Source of the DNA: Duncaniella sp.
GTDB taxonomy: Bacteria > Bacteroidota > Bacteroidia > Bacteroidales > Muribaculaceae
Direction of reading: 5' to 3'
Assembly (NCBI GenBank): GCA_029056055.1
Contig: JAIDCC010000070.1
Coordinates: forward strand, 1 to 53,256
DNA length: 53,256 nt
This document shows positions 46,013 to 53,256 of the stretch, piece after piece. The notes beneath the pieces were generated by a model. It was given only the letters and a program-made list of their open reading frames with translations, ran no database searches and was not told the DNA's origin. The stretch's first letter is position 1; each line of letters starts with the position of its first letter. The translations under genes and the position numbers were made by a program.

Positions 46013-47397
46013 GAACCTCTTACGGAGACCTGGAAGAACTCGCGTGGCTGGCTGATGTGGTAAAATACAAGCCGGGCACGCCTGAACATGATGAGGCATT
46101 GAAAGAATTTCAGGCGAAGTGTGCTGCGAAACGAGCCGGTGATACCACCGCGGAGGAGAGTCACGATAACAAAGAGGCTTCATCGGGTGAAGTGTCAGGA
46201 ATTTCCGACACCGAAAATCAGCCGGAATCTCATGAAAATAACTTATCTTTGCATCAGAATCAACAGACACACATTATGAGCGAATATCATATCGGAGAAG
46301 AAATCAACAAGGAGATGCGCCGTCAGGGTATGACACTCTCCGACTTTGCCCGGGCATTGCACCGCGAGCGACCGACGGTGTATAACATCTTCAAAAAACG
46401 CCACATTGCCACCGACACTCTCGCCAAGATATGTCGTCTGCTAAACCGTGACTTTTTCAAGGAACTCTCTCGGGTTAATTTCAACTATCAGGAGATGGCT
46501 GAAGAGGATGACTCGCCTGACTTGAAGGAATCAGTGAGCGCACTCATGCCCGAGGATAAACTTCATTCTGTGCCGGACAACTATATGCTTTACGATATTG
46601 TAGAGGAATTTCTGCTCTCCGACAGGGAGAAGCCATTGGTGATATTCTACACCCCGCTTTTGCCCGGAGAGCGAAAGCCGACACTTCAGACACGAATCGA
46701 ACGGCTGGCTCTCAGTCTCTGGGGGCAGGAGGATAGGAAGCACGTATGCGAGCTTCGTCAGTGGGGACCGGAAGATACGGATATCTATATGAGCACATGT
46801 GTGGTGGACGAAGCAAAGCTGAAAAGCTATGTGTTGAATGATAAACATTACAGAGTGGCCATGGGGATGGCAAAGCGCAGTGCTCTGCATGAAGGATGCC
46901 GGACAATCCTCTATATTCCGATTGAAAATGGCACCAACAAGATGCGGCTCGGGCGTACCGGCGGACTGGTCTATGATGATATTGCCGAAGAACTCTTTGA
47001 GGCGTGGAAGGATGAGGCTCATTTCGTCTATGCTCCGGCACTCGGTCCGCGTCTTACCCGCGAACTTTATCACGCCTACCGACGCACGGGCATCATCGAC
47101 CGATTGATTGAACGACTGACCGTAGGTGATGACATATCTATGGATCTTTATGACTTTATCATCGCCCACGACATTCTCGAAGTGGACGAAATCAAAGAGG
47201 CCGACTCAACGGGTCTTTCGCGTATCAAGGTATATTACACCGACTGTGATTCCTTATCGGAGGGCAAGCGGAAACACCTGTTGGAAAATGGAGTCAACGA
47301 CAATCCGCGCCTGAGTATGTGGATAGACATACGCAACGGCTACATAGTAGATTTTGAATACAACAAGCGCACACAGCCATTTACATCAAAGAAATGA
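46009..47397 (+). CDS. HTH (XRE-like) protein, possible regulator, with two candidate starts
   Basis: The frame from 46009 encodes 462 residues; its ATG overlaps the previous stop by 4 nt, which favours coupled translation. An internal ATG at 46276 (373 residues, MSEYHIGEEINKEMRRQGMT) has its own cassette promoter 25 nt upstream, inside the frame. After this internal start comes an XRE-like HTH (DFARALHRERPTVYNIFKKR, then TDTLAKICRLLNRDFF). The rest (about 280 residues) is unrecognised: alternating strands and helices with YDIVEEFLLSDREKPLVIFY and an N-terminal-like Trp-Gly cluster. The first 89 residues have a small folded-looking part and an acidic linker. Possible role: operon regulator or sensor. 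First gene of an eight-gene operon. Confidence 0.65.
   Translation: MRTSYGDLEELAWLADVVKYKPGTPEHDEALKEFQAKCAAKRAGDTTAEESHDNKEASSGEVSGISDTENQPESHENNLSLHQNQQTHIMSEYHIGEEINKEMRRQGMTLSDFARALHRERPTVYNIFKKRHIATDTLAKICRLLNRDFFKELSRVNFNYQEMAEEDDSPDLKESVSALMPEDKLHSVPDNYMLYDIVEEFLLSDREKPLVIFYTPLLPGERKPTLQTRIERLALSLWGQEDRKHVCELRQWGPEDTDIYMSTCVVDEAKLKSYVLNDKHYRVAMGMAKRSALHEGCRTILYIPIENGTNKMRLGRTGGLVYDDIAEELFEAWKDEAHFVYAPALGPRLTRELYHAYRRTGIIDRLIERLTVGDDISMDLYDFIIAHDILEVDEIKEADSTGLSRIKVYYTDCDSLSEGKRKHLLENGVNDNPRLSMWIDIRNGYIVDFEYNKRTQPFTSKK
46193..46251 (+). promoter_or_regulatory. cassette promoter 4 with TGTC-N10-GACA operator (inside a coding frame)
   Basis: TGTC 46193-46196, GACA 46207-46210, then a 34-nt step to TATCTTTG 46244-46251. 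It lies inside the frame that starts at 46009 and 25 nt before ATG 46276. Confidence 0.65.
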
Positions 47398-47774
47398 AAA
47401 TTGAAGATATAATAGCGGTACTCAAATCTGTCGGAGATTCTGCCACTATCGATGATTATGTGACCGAAGTTTATAATGTTGACTACGGCGATGATCGCCG
47501 GTTGTTACTGGCACTAAGTGTAGATGAAATGATTCTGCTGGAATCAAAGATAGTCGATACTTTCGAGGAGGAAGTCTATAGCCTGACAATGACAGACGGC
47601 TACGAAGGCGTTGCGAAACTCATTGCGTATTTCGGGCTTGAAATCTCGGATGCAGATGAGTGTATCGACTCGTTGTTTGACGCGCTGGACCTACTCGTCG
47701 GTCAGGATGGCAATATCGATAAAATCATTGCCCTGCTTAAGCAGCTCGGCATCGGCTATAAAGAATCATATTGA
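47394..47774 (+). CDS. hypothetical acidic 126-residue protein
   Basis: An acidic protein, mostly helical by eye (MKIEDIIAVLKSVGDSATID; DADECIDSLFDALDLLVGQD). No family is recognised. Its start overlaps the upstream stop by 4 nt (ATGA), so it is probably translated together with the HTH protein. Its pI and size fit a small partner or immunity protein. Confidence 0.65.
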   Translation: MKIEDIIAVLKSVGDSATIDDYVTEVYNVDYGDDRRLLLALSVDEMILLESKIVDTFEEEVYSLTMTDGYEGVAKLIAYFGLEISDADECIDSLFDALDLLVGQDGNIDKIIALLKQLGIGYKESY

Positions 47775-47778
47775 GGCC

Positions 47779-47976
47779 ATGAAGTATCTGCGAATCATAA
47801 TCCTGTGCGTTGTCGTATCGGCAACAGTGCTCATTCCTTTCGGGTTGATTGCCGCCGCTTTTACGCCCGGACTTCCGTGGTGGGGACGTCTCTCGCTCGT
47901 CGGTGGTGGACTCCTGACGGCACGGCTTGTCAAACCATTCTCCATTGTCACGGGCAAGGATTTGAAAATCATCTGA
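47779..47976 (+). CDS. two-helix membrane protein of 65 residues
   Basis: MKYLRIIILCVVVSATVLIP starts a first membrane helix; WWGRLSLVGGGLLTARLVK leads a second. The start ATG lies 4 nt after the previous stop. No family is recognised. It is a small membrane component of the operon. Confidence 0.6.
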   Translation: MKYLRIIILCVVVSATVLIPFGLIAAAFTPGLPWWGRLSLVGGGLLTARLVKPFSIVTGKDLKII

Positions 47977-47992
47977 CTTAAAAAACTTACTT

Positions 47993-49327
47993 ATGCAATA
48001 TTGTTTTAACATAGGCAGTCTTTACAAAGACTGGGATATAGAAATGGTCATTACTGTGAGCGAACAAGAACTGACTTTCACTGAGCGCCTCGTCCATCCC
48101 GACTACCGCAAAGAAATCCAAGGCAGAAGATTGTCGATTCTTGACATTCCTCTTTTTGAGAATGTAGTGGGAACATTTAAAGAGCGACTTGATGCCTTTC
48201 TCATGGAACGCCACGAAAAGGGCAAGCTGACAATCGACTCCTTGAAACGTCTGTGCGAACGTCATCGCATAAAATACGAGGAGTCAGGTCAACGGCTCGT
48301 GACAGCTTATCGTAAGCACATAAAGGAGTTGCGGACCTCGGTCAATGAGCGCGAGTTGAAGGGGCGGTCGTTATGTAAAAGGGCAGAGTTATGGCGAAAG
48401 GGCAATCGGCCCGGAACTCCGCAGGATTATGATGAAGCCACCCGTCTGTTCAATGAAGCCATAGCATTGGACTATCTGCCTGCCTACGGGCATCTGGCAA
48501 CTATGCTCGTTCAACGCGGATTTATCCATTCGGCTATTGAAATGGCTGAGAAAGGAGAGAGACGAGGCGACGGACTGTCGATGATTGTGCTCGGCGATAT
48601 CTTATCTGATGTAGTTCAGTCACAGATTCCGACCGACTATAAGCGTGCAGCCAAACTCTATATCTCCGCCTGCGAAAATGGCTATTGTCATAAGGCCACA
48701 CCCCGTCTGCGACACCTTATCAATATCGGCGAATATACCCCTAACGGTAATCTGTTCATGCGGCTGGTCATGTATGAAGCCAAGCGTACCCGTCAACTGC
48801 GTGAGCATCCGGAGGATGAATACTATTTAGACACTGAATATCGGGAGGCAATGCTCCTCAAGATGGATGGCGGCGACGAGGCAAAGATAAACGAGATTCT
48901 CGAACATGCTGTCGAGGTTAACGGCAAGGAATGGCTCAGCGGTTTTCTCGCTACGAGCTATATGCGCATGCATCGGTGGGGGAAGGCTGCCATGATGTCC
49001 ATTAGAGGTACAGAGGGTATAAATACACGCTACTCGTATGCCGCATGGCTCGCTGAGATGGGAGCCGACTTTACCGGTGCCTCCGATGAGTTGGGCACTC
49101 CCGATTATGAGAGTGCCGTCGCTTGGAGCATCAAGGACATCGAGACAGATGGCTACTTCGGATTTGTCATGCTCAATCATCTTATAGCCGAAGGGCATCT
49201 CAATCAGGCGTCGCTCCCTGCCGAAATTGCCATGCGTCTTGACGATTTCAATGCCCGCGCCGAACCCGAGCGCCGTGACATCAATAACTACAACAGTGAC
49301 TGTAGTTTTAATAAAAACGCGAAATGA
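47993..49327 (+). CDS. Sel1/TPR-like repeat protein
   Basis: A 444-residue protein. The middle, from about residue 140, shows helical repeats of the Sel1 type: DYDEATRLFNEAIALDYLPA, YGHLATMLVQRGFIHSAIEM, DYKRAAKLYISACENGY. The N-terminal 110 residues are helical and charged (LERLCERHRIKYEE-like). Such repeats usually bind partner proteins. It starts 16 nt after the membrane protein, and its stop overlaps the next start by 4 nt. Confidence 0.6.
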   Translation: MQYCFNIGSLYKDWDIEMVITVSEQELTFTERLVHPDYRKEIQGRRLSILDIPLFENVVGTFKERLDAFLMERHEKGKLTIDSLKRLCERHRIKYEESGQRLVTAYRKHIKELRTSVNERELKGRSLCKRAELWRKGNRPGTPQDYDEATRLFNEAIALDYLPAYGHLATMLVQRGFIHSAIEMAEKGERRGDGLSMIVLGDILSDVVQSQIPTDYKRAAKLYISACENGYCHKATPRLRHLINIGEYTPNGNLFMRLVMYEAKRTRQLREHPEDEYYLDTEYREAMLLKMDGGDEAKINEILEHAVEVNGKEWLSGFLATSYMRMHRWGKAAMMSIRGTEGINTRYSYAAWLAEMGADFTGASDELGTPDYESAVAWSIKDIETDGYFGFVMLNHLIAEGHLNQASLPAEIAMRLDDFNARAEPERRDINNYNSDCSFNKNAK

Positions 49328-50352
49328 TACATGCTGATTTTCCCGCCGACCTGACTTTCGAGCAGTTCAAGGCTCTTGCCGTGCGTGAGCCTGCCCTCGC
49401 GGGCGACTGGATTTATGAGCTTGAGGCGACTGAGTTTGACGACGAGGCGACAGCATTGTATCCCTGCTTTGAACTTTACTCGACTTCGCGCTACTTCTTC
49501 CGTTCACTTGACGAAGCCGAAAAGTATATGCGTGAGAAGCTTGTCACCCCCTCGGTCTATCGTTTCGTAATCACGCAACGCCCTCTGGGCCGACTTTTCA
49601 ACGAACATGGTGCGCAATGGCTCTACGACCACACGGGCGCGTTGATTGACCGCACCATCACCCGCTGGGACTCTGACGGCGGTATGGAAAGCGTCTTTTT
49701 CGGTCGTCCTGCCGGGCAATTGCGTTTCAAGGGTGGCGATATTGTAGAAGTCATCGGTCATGATAAAGTCAATCTTGGAGTGGTGGTAGGCACGCCCTAT
49801 CCCCTCGAATGGTATTGGGAGAACTACTTGAAACATGGCAAAGAGTATTATTTCGACGCGTCCGACGAGGCAAATTACTACCTCCTCGAAGGTCCGGGCT
49901 ATATGCACCATGTCCATGCCAACACTATTTCTCTAATGTCGCCACGCTGGCCGGTTCCTGATGATATACGCCGCTATTTCGAACACAGTCTCAGACATGC
50001 CGACGATGAAGATTGCGAGGAGGTGTATCGAGCCACCTATTTCGATGATAACGAAATCGGTTTGCTCGGCAGAAATGAAATAGACATAATCTACGATGCC
50101 TCAACCCGCCGTCATCGGCTCACCTACATCTGCGACGATGCCATCAGGAGTGTCAACGATAAGCGGATGGTGTTGCCCGGCACGCTCGATGCAGCGCAGC
50201 TCGGCAGGCTTACTCGTTGGCTCTCGGAAGTGATGTATGGCCGCCCGCGGTTGTGGTATCTCATACGCCACTGGAACGAGAATTGCTGCAACTACGTTTC
50301 GCAACCCCAACTCCCGCTTGACACCACCATAGAACAACTACTGAAACAATAA
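49324..50352 (+). CDS. hypothetical 342-residue protein
   Basis: A soluble, acidic protein beginning MIHADFPADLTFEQFKALAV. It contains GGDIVEVIGHDKVNLGVVVG (a small beta domain, residues about 138-160) and ATYFDDNEIGLLGRNEIDII. No family is recognised. It overlaps the preceding gene by 4 nt. Confidence 0.6.
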   Translation: MIHADFPADLTFEQFKALAVREPALAGDWIYELEATEFDDEATALYPCFELYSTSRYFFRSLDEAEKYMREKLVTPSVYRFVITQRPLGRLFNEHGAQWLYDHTGALIDRTITRWDSDGGMESVFFGRPAGQLRFKGGDIVEVIGHDKVNLGVVVGTPYPLEWYWENYLKHGKEYYFDASDEANYYLLEGPGYMHHVHANTISLMSPRWPVPDDIRRYFEHSLRHADDEDCEEVYRATYFDDNEIGLLGRNEIDIIYDASTRRHRLTYICDDAIRSVNDKRMVLPGTLDAAQLGRLTRWLSEVMYGRPRLWYLIRHWNENCCNYVSQPQLPLDTTIEQLLKQ

Positions 50353-50357
50353 TCGTA

Positions 50358-50573
50358 ATGAACAGCGACGCATACGGTAACGACAATCCGCCTTACACTC
50401 TCTATCAGTCTCCCGACGGTAAATGGGGACTGATGGATAAAGACGGCGTGAGACTCCCCGCTATCTTCAACAGACATGATGACCGGTTTTCGTCTGTCCC
50501 ATGGGAAGTGGTCACTTTCAACGAGCAAGAGGGATGGGACATCCTCGCATGGTATGACCCCGGAGAAATGTAA
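50358..50573 (+). CDS. WG-like 71-residue protein
   Basis: A short protein with one WG-type unit (QSPDGKWGLMDKDGVRLPAI) and an acidic aromatic tail. It starts 5 nt after the previous stop. Confidence 0.6.
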   Translation: MNSDAYGNDNPPYTLYQSPDGKWGLMDKDGVRLPAIFNRHDDRFSSVPWEVVTFNEQEGWDILAWYDPGEM

Positions 50574-50585
50574 TAATAATCAACG

Positions 50586-51377
50586 ATGAATAAACTCAAC
50601 ATAGACGAGGTTCTGGCATTGCATCAGCTTGGCTTGCCGACATCACAGATACTTAAAACCGACCTCGAGGCTTTCAACAAGCTCTATGACGAGCATCCCG
50701 AGATGGATGAATGGCTTGAAAAAATCAACGACAAGCTCGATCGTCAGGAGCGGATGGGCATCGTCAGCCTCTCCTGTCAGGACCGCGATTTTCCTGCACG
50801 CCTGCTGGCGATAGGAGACGACTGCCCGGCAGCCATACATTGCAAAGGCAATCTCGGTCTGCTCACGTCAGAAAAGGCGGTCGCCATTATCGGTGCCCGC
50901 TCTGCCGACAAGGAGGGAAACACAAAAGCCTATCAGCTTGGGGCAGACTATGCACGTGACGGTTATGTCATAGTCAGCGGACTTGCTCTCGGCTGCGATG
51001 CGGCGGCTCATCGCGGCTGTCTTGCGGCGCGAGGCGGCACGATAGCCATCGTCGGCAACGGTCTCGACATCTGTCATCCGAGGGAAAACAAGCCGCTTGA
51101 AGATGCGATTCTTGCCGGAGGCGGACTCATGTTCTCCGAACAGATGATTGGCGTAAAGGCAAACCCCACACGCCTTGTTGCCCGCAACCGTCTTCAGGCA
51201 GCACTCTCAGAGGCTGTAATCCTCGCCCAATGTCCCGCCCAAAGCGGCTCGCTCCACACCATGCGCTTCGCCCGCAAGTATGGCAAACAGAGCCTCGCCG
51301 CCACATTCCCCCGCCGCACTGAGGCCAACGCCGGCAACTATGCCCTCCTCGACAACCACCAAGCCAAACCTATTTAA
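50586..51377 (+). CDS. DprA/Smf-like Rossmann-fold protein
   Basis: A 263-residue protein. From about residue 65: CQDRDFPARLLAIGDDCPAA, AVAIIGARSADKEGNTKAYQ (Rossmann G-x-R), VIVSGLALGCDAAAHRGCLA, GGTIAIVGNGLDICHPRENK, RNRLQAALSEAVILAQCPAQ and SGSLHTMRFARKYGK, all DprA motifs. DprA loads RecA on single-stranded DNA in transformation. The C-terminal winged helix of housekeeping DprA is missing; the protein ends soon after the Rossmann fold. Stand-alone DprA-like proteins occur in several defence-type loci. The first 65 residues are helical. Confidence 0.8.
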   Translation: MNKLNIDEVLALHQLGLPTSQILKTDLEAFNKLYDEHPEMDEWLEKINDKLDRQERMGIVSLSCQDRDFPARLLAIGDDCPAAIHCKGNLGLLTSEKAVAIIGARSADKEGNTKAYQLGADYARDGYVIVSGLALGCDAAAHRGCLAARGGTIAIVGNGLDICHPRENKPLEDAILAGGGLMFSEQMIGVKANPTRLVARNRLQAALSEAVILAQCPAQSGSLHTMRFARKYGKQSLAATFPRRTEANAGNYALLDNHQAKPI

Positions 51378-51388
51378 AATTTCAACAA

Positions 51389-51805
51389 ATGAATGAATCT
51401 ACCTCATGGAATGGCTACACCGTCAATGGTGACAGTTCCGAACTCGACAAAATTATTGCTACACCGAATATCATATCTCTTGATAAGAATGATATTATCA
51501 GCGTATTGTCCCGCGAAGGGGAGCATAGGATAACGACCGGAGTCGGTGCCGACAGCCTTAGTGCGCTCAACGCCGCAATCTCCGCCCTCGGGCGTCCTCT
51601 TGACAAGGTCACGGCCATGCTCGTGAACATCTATTGTAAGGATAAGCGTCAACTCCTGATGTCGGAAATAGGCAGTATGTTGGAGCCGTTTAAGGAATGT
51701 CTCGACACCGACTGCGATGTGCTGTGGGGCGTCGCAGAAGATTCTGAAATAGAGTCTCCGCGAAAGGTCACATTACTCGTTACGATACAACAGGATGGAG
51801 AATAA
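51389..51805 (+). CDS. stand-alone FtsZ C-terminal-domain-like protein
   Basis: A 138-residue protein. Residues from about 50 read ADSLSALNAAISALGRPLDK, then VTAMLVNIYCKDKRQLLMSE, IGSMLEPFKECLDTDCDVLW, and finally RKVTLLVTIQ. This follows the FtsZ C-terminal domain: A-x3-A-x2-SPL, a hydrophobic strand with NI, a helix with D/E, then D(A/C)D-x2-(I/V)-x(W/F)G, and a final strand. The GTPase domain is absent. It could bind FtsZ or poison cell division, but this is inference. Last gene of the operon, 11 nt after the DprA-like gene. Confidence 0.6.
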   Translation: MNESTSWNGYTVNGDSSELDKIIATPNIISLDKNDIISVLSREGEHRITTGVGADSLSALNAAISALGRPLDKVTAMLVNIYCKDKRQLLMSEIGSMLEPFKECLDTDCDVLWGVAEDSEIESPRKVTLLVTIQQDGE

Positions 51806-51807
51806 AT

Positions 51808-51975
51808 CAGTATAGACAAGCCTTGAATATCCTCCGCACTGCAATCGTAGAAATCTCCGACTATCTTGAGAGGTTATATAAATCTAAACCTCACAAAAAC
51901 TAAGGCATTCTCCCCTATATCGAATGGCTGAAAGATTATGAAATCACCCGAGCCGAGATTTTGAGAGACATTTAG
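51808..51975 (+). pseudogene. broken gene fragment after the operon
   Basis: One frame reads ALNILRTAIVEISDYLERLY, meets a TAA at 51901-51903, then continues in the same frame as GILPYIEWLKDYEITRAEIL to a TAG at 51973. The two parts look like one protein interrupted by a stop. No start codon. Confidence 0.5.
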
Positions 51976-51986
51976 TGAACGAAAGG

Positions 51987-52067
51987 CTCAAAGCATCCAA
52001 AAAGAACGTGTTTTATCTGTTCAATAATTTTTCTTCACACATGTCGTTTTATTTTTAGAACCTACTT
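51987..52067 (-). repeat. inverted half copy of the MITE-like element
   Basis: Read on the minus strand it matches 44944-45024 with about ten differences in 82 positions, including the AAGTAGGTTC end and CGTTCTTTTTGGATGC. The matching outer end faces away from the 45-52 kb genes. Confidence 0.8.
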
Positions 52068-52075
52068 AAACAAAA

Positions 52076-52368
52076 TATCATGCAGTGGGGGCAATCATCG
52101 AATACAGCCAAACAAATCGTGACGACTGAGGCTATAAAACAACAATGGTCAAACAAATTGATTTTTGTTTGACCAATCTATTATTAGATATTTTCGCCGG
52201 TTATCATCTTGACGAACCTGTAAGAAATACTTACAGGTTACCGGTCCCCCAATTCTCAATCGGCATATATTTACGAATGTGCTGCACGATGTTTGGGCGA
52301 GAGGTCTGATATCTTCTTATCAATTAATGTGTTCGCTTGGAGACTTACTTAAGCTGATGTCGCTGCCA
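52076..52368. other. intergenic region with three hairpins between convergent genes
   Basis: No gene. TGGTCAAACAAA/TTTGTTTGACCA (52146-52157 with 52164-52175, perfect 12 bp), ATCTA/TAGAT nearby at about 52176-52189, and AACCTGTAAG/CTTACAGGTT (52215-52224 with 52230-52239, perfect 10 bp). Confidence 0.7.
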
Positions 52369-53256
52369 CTATTGATGAGATGAGAGAATCTTTTCTGCGA
52401 AGGTCTTGATTTGATGGCGGAGCCATGCGGGCTCGAGCACTTCAATCGACTCTCCCATCCTCATTAGCTCGTGCTGAAACTCATATTCGGGGCTGAGACG
52501 ATACTCGTATATGGTGTATCCCTCGGTGGTCTCCACCGCCCTCTGTGTGTGATGAAGCGGAAGATTATCAAGATAGTTGCGCTGTGGCGCGGTCACCTTC
52601 ACGAGCACACGTTCCACGCTGTAATCTGAATCCAAATTCACTCCGACCACCTCTGAAAAATATGTTGAAGGCTCAATCTCGGGGTCAAATTCAAAGCGGT
52701 CGGCCGTGAGCTCGACTGACAATATCCGGTCGAGAGCCAACGGAATAATCGCGCCCGTCTCCAGACGCGACACTACATACCACAGTTGCTTGCTCTTTTT
52801 AAGGAACTGAGGTTCGACGATATGACGGCGGGTCTTGCCTGAGAATTGCGACCGATACACGACCGAAATCTTCACCTGAAGCTGCAAAGCATCAAGCACC
52901 GACGAAATATTTGACATACCCGCGGCATTCGGCTCGTCAATCACTCGGTTCGCCAAATCCTTATTATCCAACAATCGGTTGTCGACAGCCAGACGACTGA
53001 ACAGATTTGCCGTAAAAGAATTTTCCTCCAGCACCTCCGGATTCTCAATATAATATTCATTTCCCGAGCGGCGGTCGCAGACAATATCTATTCCGAAAAT
53101 GTCGGCGATGGCTTGTCTGTGACGATGAAACGTCCGCTCCGGAATCTCTGATTCACCATCGTAGTTGAGTGTGGAATTCCGGCTCCACAGACGGTTTACC
53201 TCGTCAATGGTGATTCGTCCCGACCTGCGAATGGTCTCCGCAAGCCACACATATTT
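52369..53256 (-). CDS. WYL-domain transcriptional regulator (5' end outside window)
   Basis: At least 293 residues are visible; the frame runs past the right edge (upstream codons Lys-Tyr-Val precede the GTG at 53250), so the start is cut off. The N-terminal HTH-like part reads RRSGRITIDEVNRLWSRN and ERTFHRHRQAIADIFGID. The WYL domain (about 130-200) includes KKSKQLWYVVSRLETGAIIP, then a C-terminal extension (EYEFQHELMRMGESIEVLEP). WYL regulators bind nucleic acid-derived ligands and often control defence or DNA-damage genes. It is the nearest regulator to the shared operators, so it is a candidate for binding them, without direct evidence. Confidence 0.8.
   Translation of the reverse strand, partial: KYVWLAETIRRSGRITIDEVNRLWSRNSTLNYDGESEIPERTFHRHRQAIADIFGIDIVCDRRSGNEYYIENPEVLEENSFTANLFSRLAVDNRLLDNKDLANRVIDEPNAAGMSNISSVLDALQLQVKISVVYRSQFSGKTRRHIVEPQFLKKSKQLWYVVSRLETGAIIPLALDRILSVELTADRFEFDPEIEPSTYFSEVVGVNLDSDYSVERVLVKVTAPQRNYLDNLPLHHTQRAVETTEGYTIYEYRLSPEYEFQHELMRMGESIEVLEPAWLRHQIKTFAEKILSSHQ

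Overview
The window reads as chromosomal DNA of a Bacteroidales gut bacterium, most likely a Muribaculaceae (S24-7) member. The reasons are promoters of the Bacteroidetes type (TTTG, about 19-20 bp, TAnnTTTG), A-rich ribosome binding regions, a surface lipoprotein with an acidic residue cluster after the lipid cysteine, a serine-type sulfatase beside its anaerobic maturase, and the str-S10-spc-alpha gene order running into secY-map-infA-rpmJ-rpsM-rpsK-rpsD-rpoA-rplQ. The genus is inference; no rRNA gene is present.

Layout. 0-5 kb: a small Gly/Lys-rich protein, an MFS transporter and a LruC-type lipoprotein, separated by good promoters and terminators. 5.0-25.2 kb: one long ribosomal protein supercluster from rpsL to rplQ, with a strong promoter before rpsL, an internal promoter before rpsM and a strong terminator after rplQ. 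Most joints are tight, but several spacers are unusually long (about 200-650 bp), GC-rich and full of perfect hairpins. 25.2-27 kb: a small membrane protein and a secreted choloylglycine-hydrolase-family enzyme.

27-40 kb is an accessory region. On the minus strand lie a giant exonuclease-RecQ-UvrD fusion helicase, and a DUF1810 gene followed after 24 nt by a 578-residue reverse transcriptase of the unknown-group/defence type, whose stop codon is followed within 5 nt by a 24-bp hairpin. Then come a plus-strand sulfatase/anSME pair, a pRiA4b ORF-3-like protein, a RhuM-like protein and a 740-bp stretch of gene debris and dispersed repeats.

40-52 kb is a plus-strand array of small, mostly unrecognised genes that looks like a cassette locus. 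Four of its promoters share a TGTC-N10-GACA palindrome at a fixed 33-34 nt before the -7 box. A 34-bp intercistronic repeat precedes two genes, and a 183-bp MITE-like element and an inverted half copy of it bracket 45-52 kb. The last eight genes (46.0-51.8 kb) form a tight operon: HTH protein, acidic protein, two-helix membrane protein, Sel1-like protein, unknown, WG-like protein, minimal DprA-like protein and a stand-alone FtsZ C-terminal-like domain. This operon and the RT module are the best candidates for undescribed systems. The window ends in a 5'-truncated WYL-domain regulator on the minus strand, a candidate (inference only) for the shared operators.

Gene families were recognised by eye from translated motifs; no database search was run.
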